Shown here: positions 63,130 to 64,000 of the stretch, piece by piece
Numbering within the stretch: the first letter of the stretch is position 1
Layout of the letters: the number at the start of each line of letters is the position of its first letter
Assembly: GCA_027186245.1 (NCBI GenBank)
Contig: CP114481.1
Coordinates: 27,931,501-27,995,500, forward strand
Direction of reading: 5' to 3'
Length of the DNA stretch: 64,000 bases
Origin: Coriaria nepalensis
Taxonomy: Eukaryota > Streptophyta > Magnoliopsida > Cucurbitales > Coriariaceae
Notes under the pieces: model-generated
What the model was told of the DNA's origin: nothing
The model's input: the letters and a program-made list of their open reading frames with translations, nothing else
The model's database searches: none
Translations under genes and position numbers: made by a program

Positions 63130-64000
63130 TACTTAGCCTTAAAATCATGTCATTGAGGTTCTTCTAGCCATTAAACCATTATAAATGAATTCGAACGAAT
63201 TATATTTTTGTCCTTCAAACATGATTTTCTTACATAACCTGCAATTAATCTATTGAATATAACAATGCATTATTTTAGCCTTAAAGAGCATATCATTCAG
63301 TCTTTTGATATCATTAAATTGTTTGAAAGCACTTCGAACTCATTCTATTATTGCTTTTTAAAACACGACTTTCATGCATAACTTGCGATTGATCTACTGA
63401 AGGCAACTATGCATTTTTTTAGTGTTAAAGTCATATTATTGCATCTCTTTTACTCATTAAATCATTCTAAATCCGTTCAGACGAAATTCGCCTTTTAAAC
63501 ATGACCTTCGTGCATAACTTGCAGTTGCTCTATTGAAGGCAACTATACATTTACTTAGCCTTAAAATCATGTCATTGAGGCTCTTCTAGTCATTAAATCA
63601 TTATAAATGAATTCGAACGAATTATATTTTTGCCCTTCAAACATGATTTGCTTACATAACCTACAATTAATCTATTGAATACAACAATGCATTATTTTAG
63701 CCTTAAAGAGCATATCATTCAGTCTTTTCAGATCATTAAATTGTTTGAAAGCACTTCAAACTAATTCTATTTTTGCGTTTAAAACACTACTTTCATGCAT
63801 AACTTGCAATTGATCTGCTGAAGGCAACTATGCATTTTTTTTGGGTTAAATTCATATTATTGCATCTCGTTTACTCACTAAATCATTCTAAATCACTTCA
63901 GACGAAATTCGCCTTATAAACAAGACTTTCGTGCATAAGTTGCAGTTGATCTATTGAAGGCAACTATACATTTACTTAGCCTTAAAATCATGTCATTGAG
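63130..64000. repeat. 6-unit super-repeat, right flank, copy 2 (cut by window end)
   Basis: Second copy of 60,600-61,470. It is still matching at the last base of the window, so its true right end lies outside. The window stops inside a B monomer (GTCATTGAG). Confidence 0.78.

Larger units (their letters stand above)
1..64000. repeat. Satellite DNA array, 421-422 bp higher-order repeat of three ~140 bp monomers
   Basis: The entire window is one uninterrupted head-to-tail array. Landmarks recur every 421-422 bp, for example the C-monomer motif GCATTATTTTAGCC at 801, 1294 (after a 72-bp insertion) and about 1715, and so on to the right edge. Each period holds three related monomers in the order A-B-C, always in the same orientation; no inversion was seen. 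One representative unit has about 30% G+C. No unique sequence, transposon or gene interrupts the array. Arrays of this kind are typical of centromeric or pericentromeric heterochromatin in eukaryotes. That role is inferred here; neither the species nor the chromosomal position can be read from the sequence. Confidence 0.97.
58800..64000. repeat. Right diverged domain of the array
   Basis: Older variants return: GCCCTTCAAAC with GATTTGCTTAC in C (about 58,994, 61,102 and 63,622), TTTCAGATC in C, and GCGTTTAAAACACTAC in A (about 59,136, 61,245 and 63,775). These also occur around 16.1-16.6 and 22.8-23.3 kb but not in the 30.5-58.8 kb core. Core-type units are interspersed, and a CCTCCAATT C monomer reappears near 62,392, so the change is a mixture and not a clean edge. 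The array continues past the window end. Confidence 0.82.

Noticed and set aside
1..64000. CRISPR array
   Set aside because: The repeats are 421-422 bp and contiguous, with no short direct repeats separated by unique spacers.
1..64000. Telomeric repeats or a transposon interrupting the array
   Set aside because: No TTAGGG- or TTTAGGG-type tandem, no terminal inverted repeats with target duplications, no LTRs and no transposase or reverse-transcriptase frame were seen.
1..64000. Bacterial or phage origin of the window
   Set aside because: 64 kb without a gene and wholly made of a 422-bp satellite does not fit any prokaryotic or viral genome organisation known to me.

Overview
The window is satellite DNA from end to end. 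I find no protein-coding gene, RNA gene, transposon or unique sequence anywhere in the 64,000 bases. It is AT-rich: about 30% G+C counted on one representative repeat unit. Everything is a head-to-tail array of one repeat in one orientation, which points to a eukaryotic nuclear chromosome. A functional centromere, pericentromere or another heterochromatic block would all fit. I cannot name the species; several plant and insect satellites have monomers of about this length.

The organisation is hierarchical. The base element is a monomer of about 140 bp. Three diverged monomer types, called here A (136-137 bp), B (142 bp) and C (143 bp), follow each other in fixed order and make a 421-422 bp higher-order repeat (HOR). 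About 150 HOR units fill the window. The HOR units are themselves grouped into longer tandem blocks recognisable by shared private variants: 4-unit (1,686-1,688 bp), 5-unit (2,106 bp), 6-unit (2,530-2,532 bp), 8-unit (3,376 bp), 9-unit (3,798 bp) and 16-unit (6,742 bp) periodicities.

Layout: 1-10,662 is the most diverged part, with scattered substitutions, small indels, a 72-bp internal duplication near 912-983 and a decayed 4-unit pattern. 10,663-23,514 is a 16-unit segment present twice and almost identical. 23,515-24,179 is a short transition. 24,180-30,497 is three copies of a 5-unit block, the last two practically identical. 30,648-38,165 is a 9-unit block present twice. 38,166-42,840 holds 4-unit duplications. 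41,160-48,950 is an 8-unit block in two copies and a partial third. 48,760-58,150 is a second 8-unit tandem pair with a 6-unit (2,532 bp) expansion nested in its second copy. From about 58,800 to the end, diverged older variants return, some shared with the 16-23 kb region, and a 6-unit duplication runs off the window edge.

The picture is a recently homogenised core (about 30.5-58.8 kb) inside an older, more heterogeneous array, expanded by repeated unequal exchange or similar copying of different numbers of HOR units. The few open reading frames of 77-86 codons are chance products of the repeat. All similarity statements are by eye; no alignment program or database was used.
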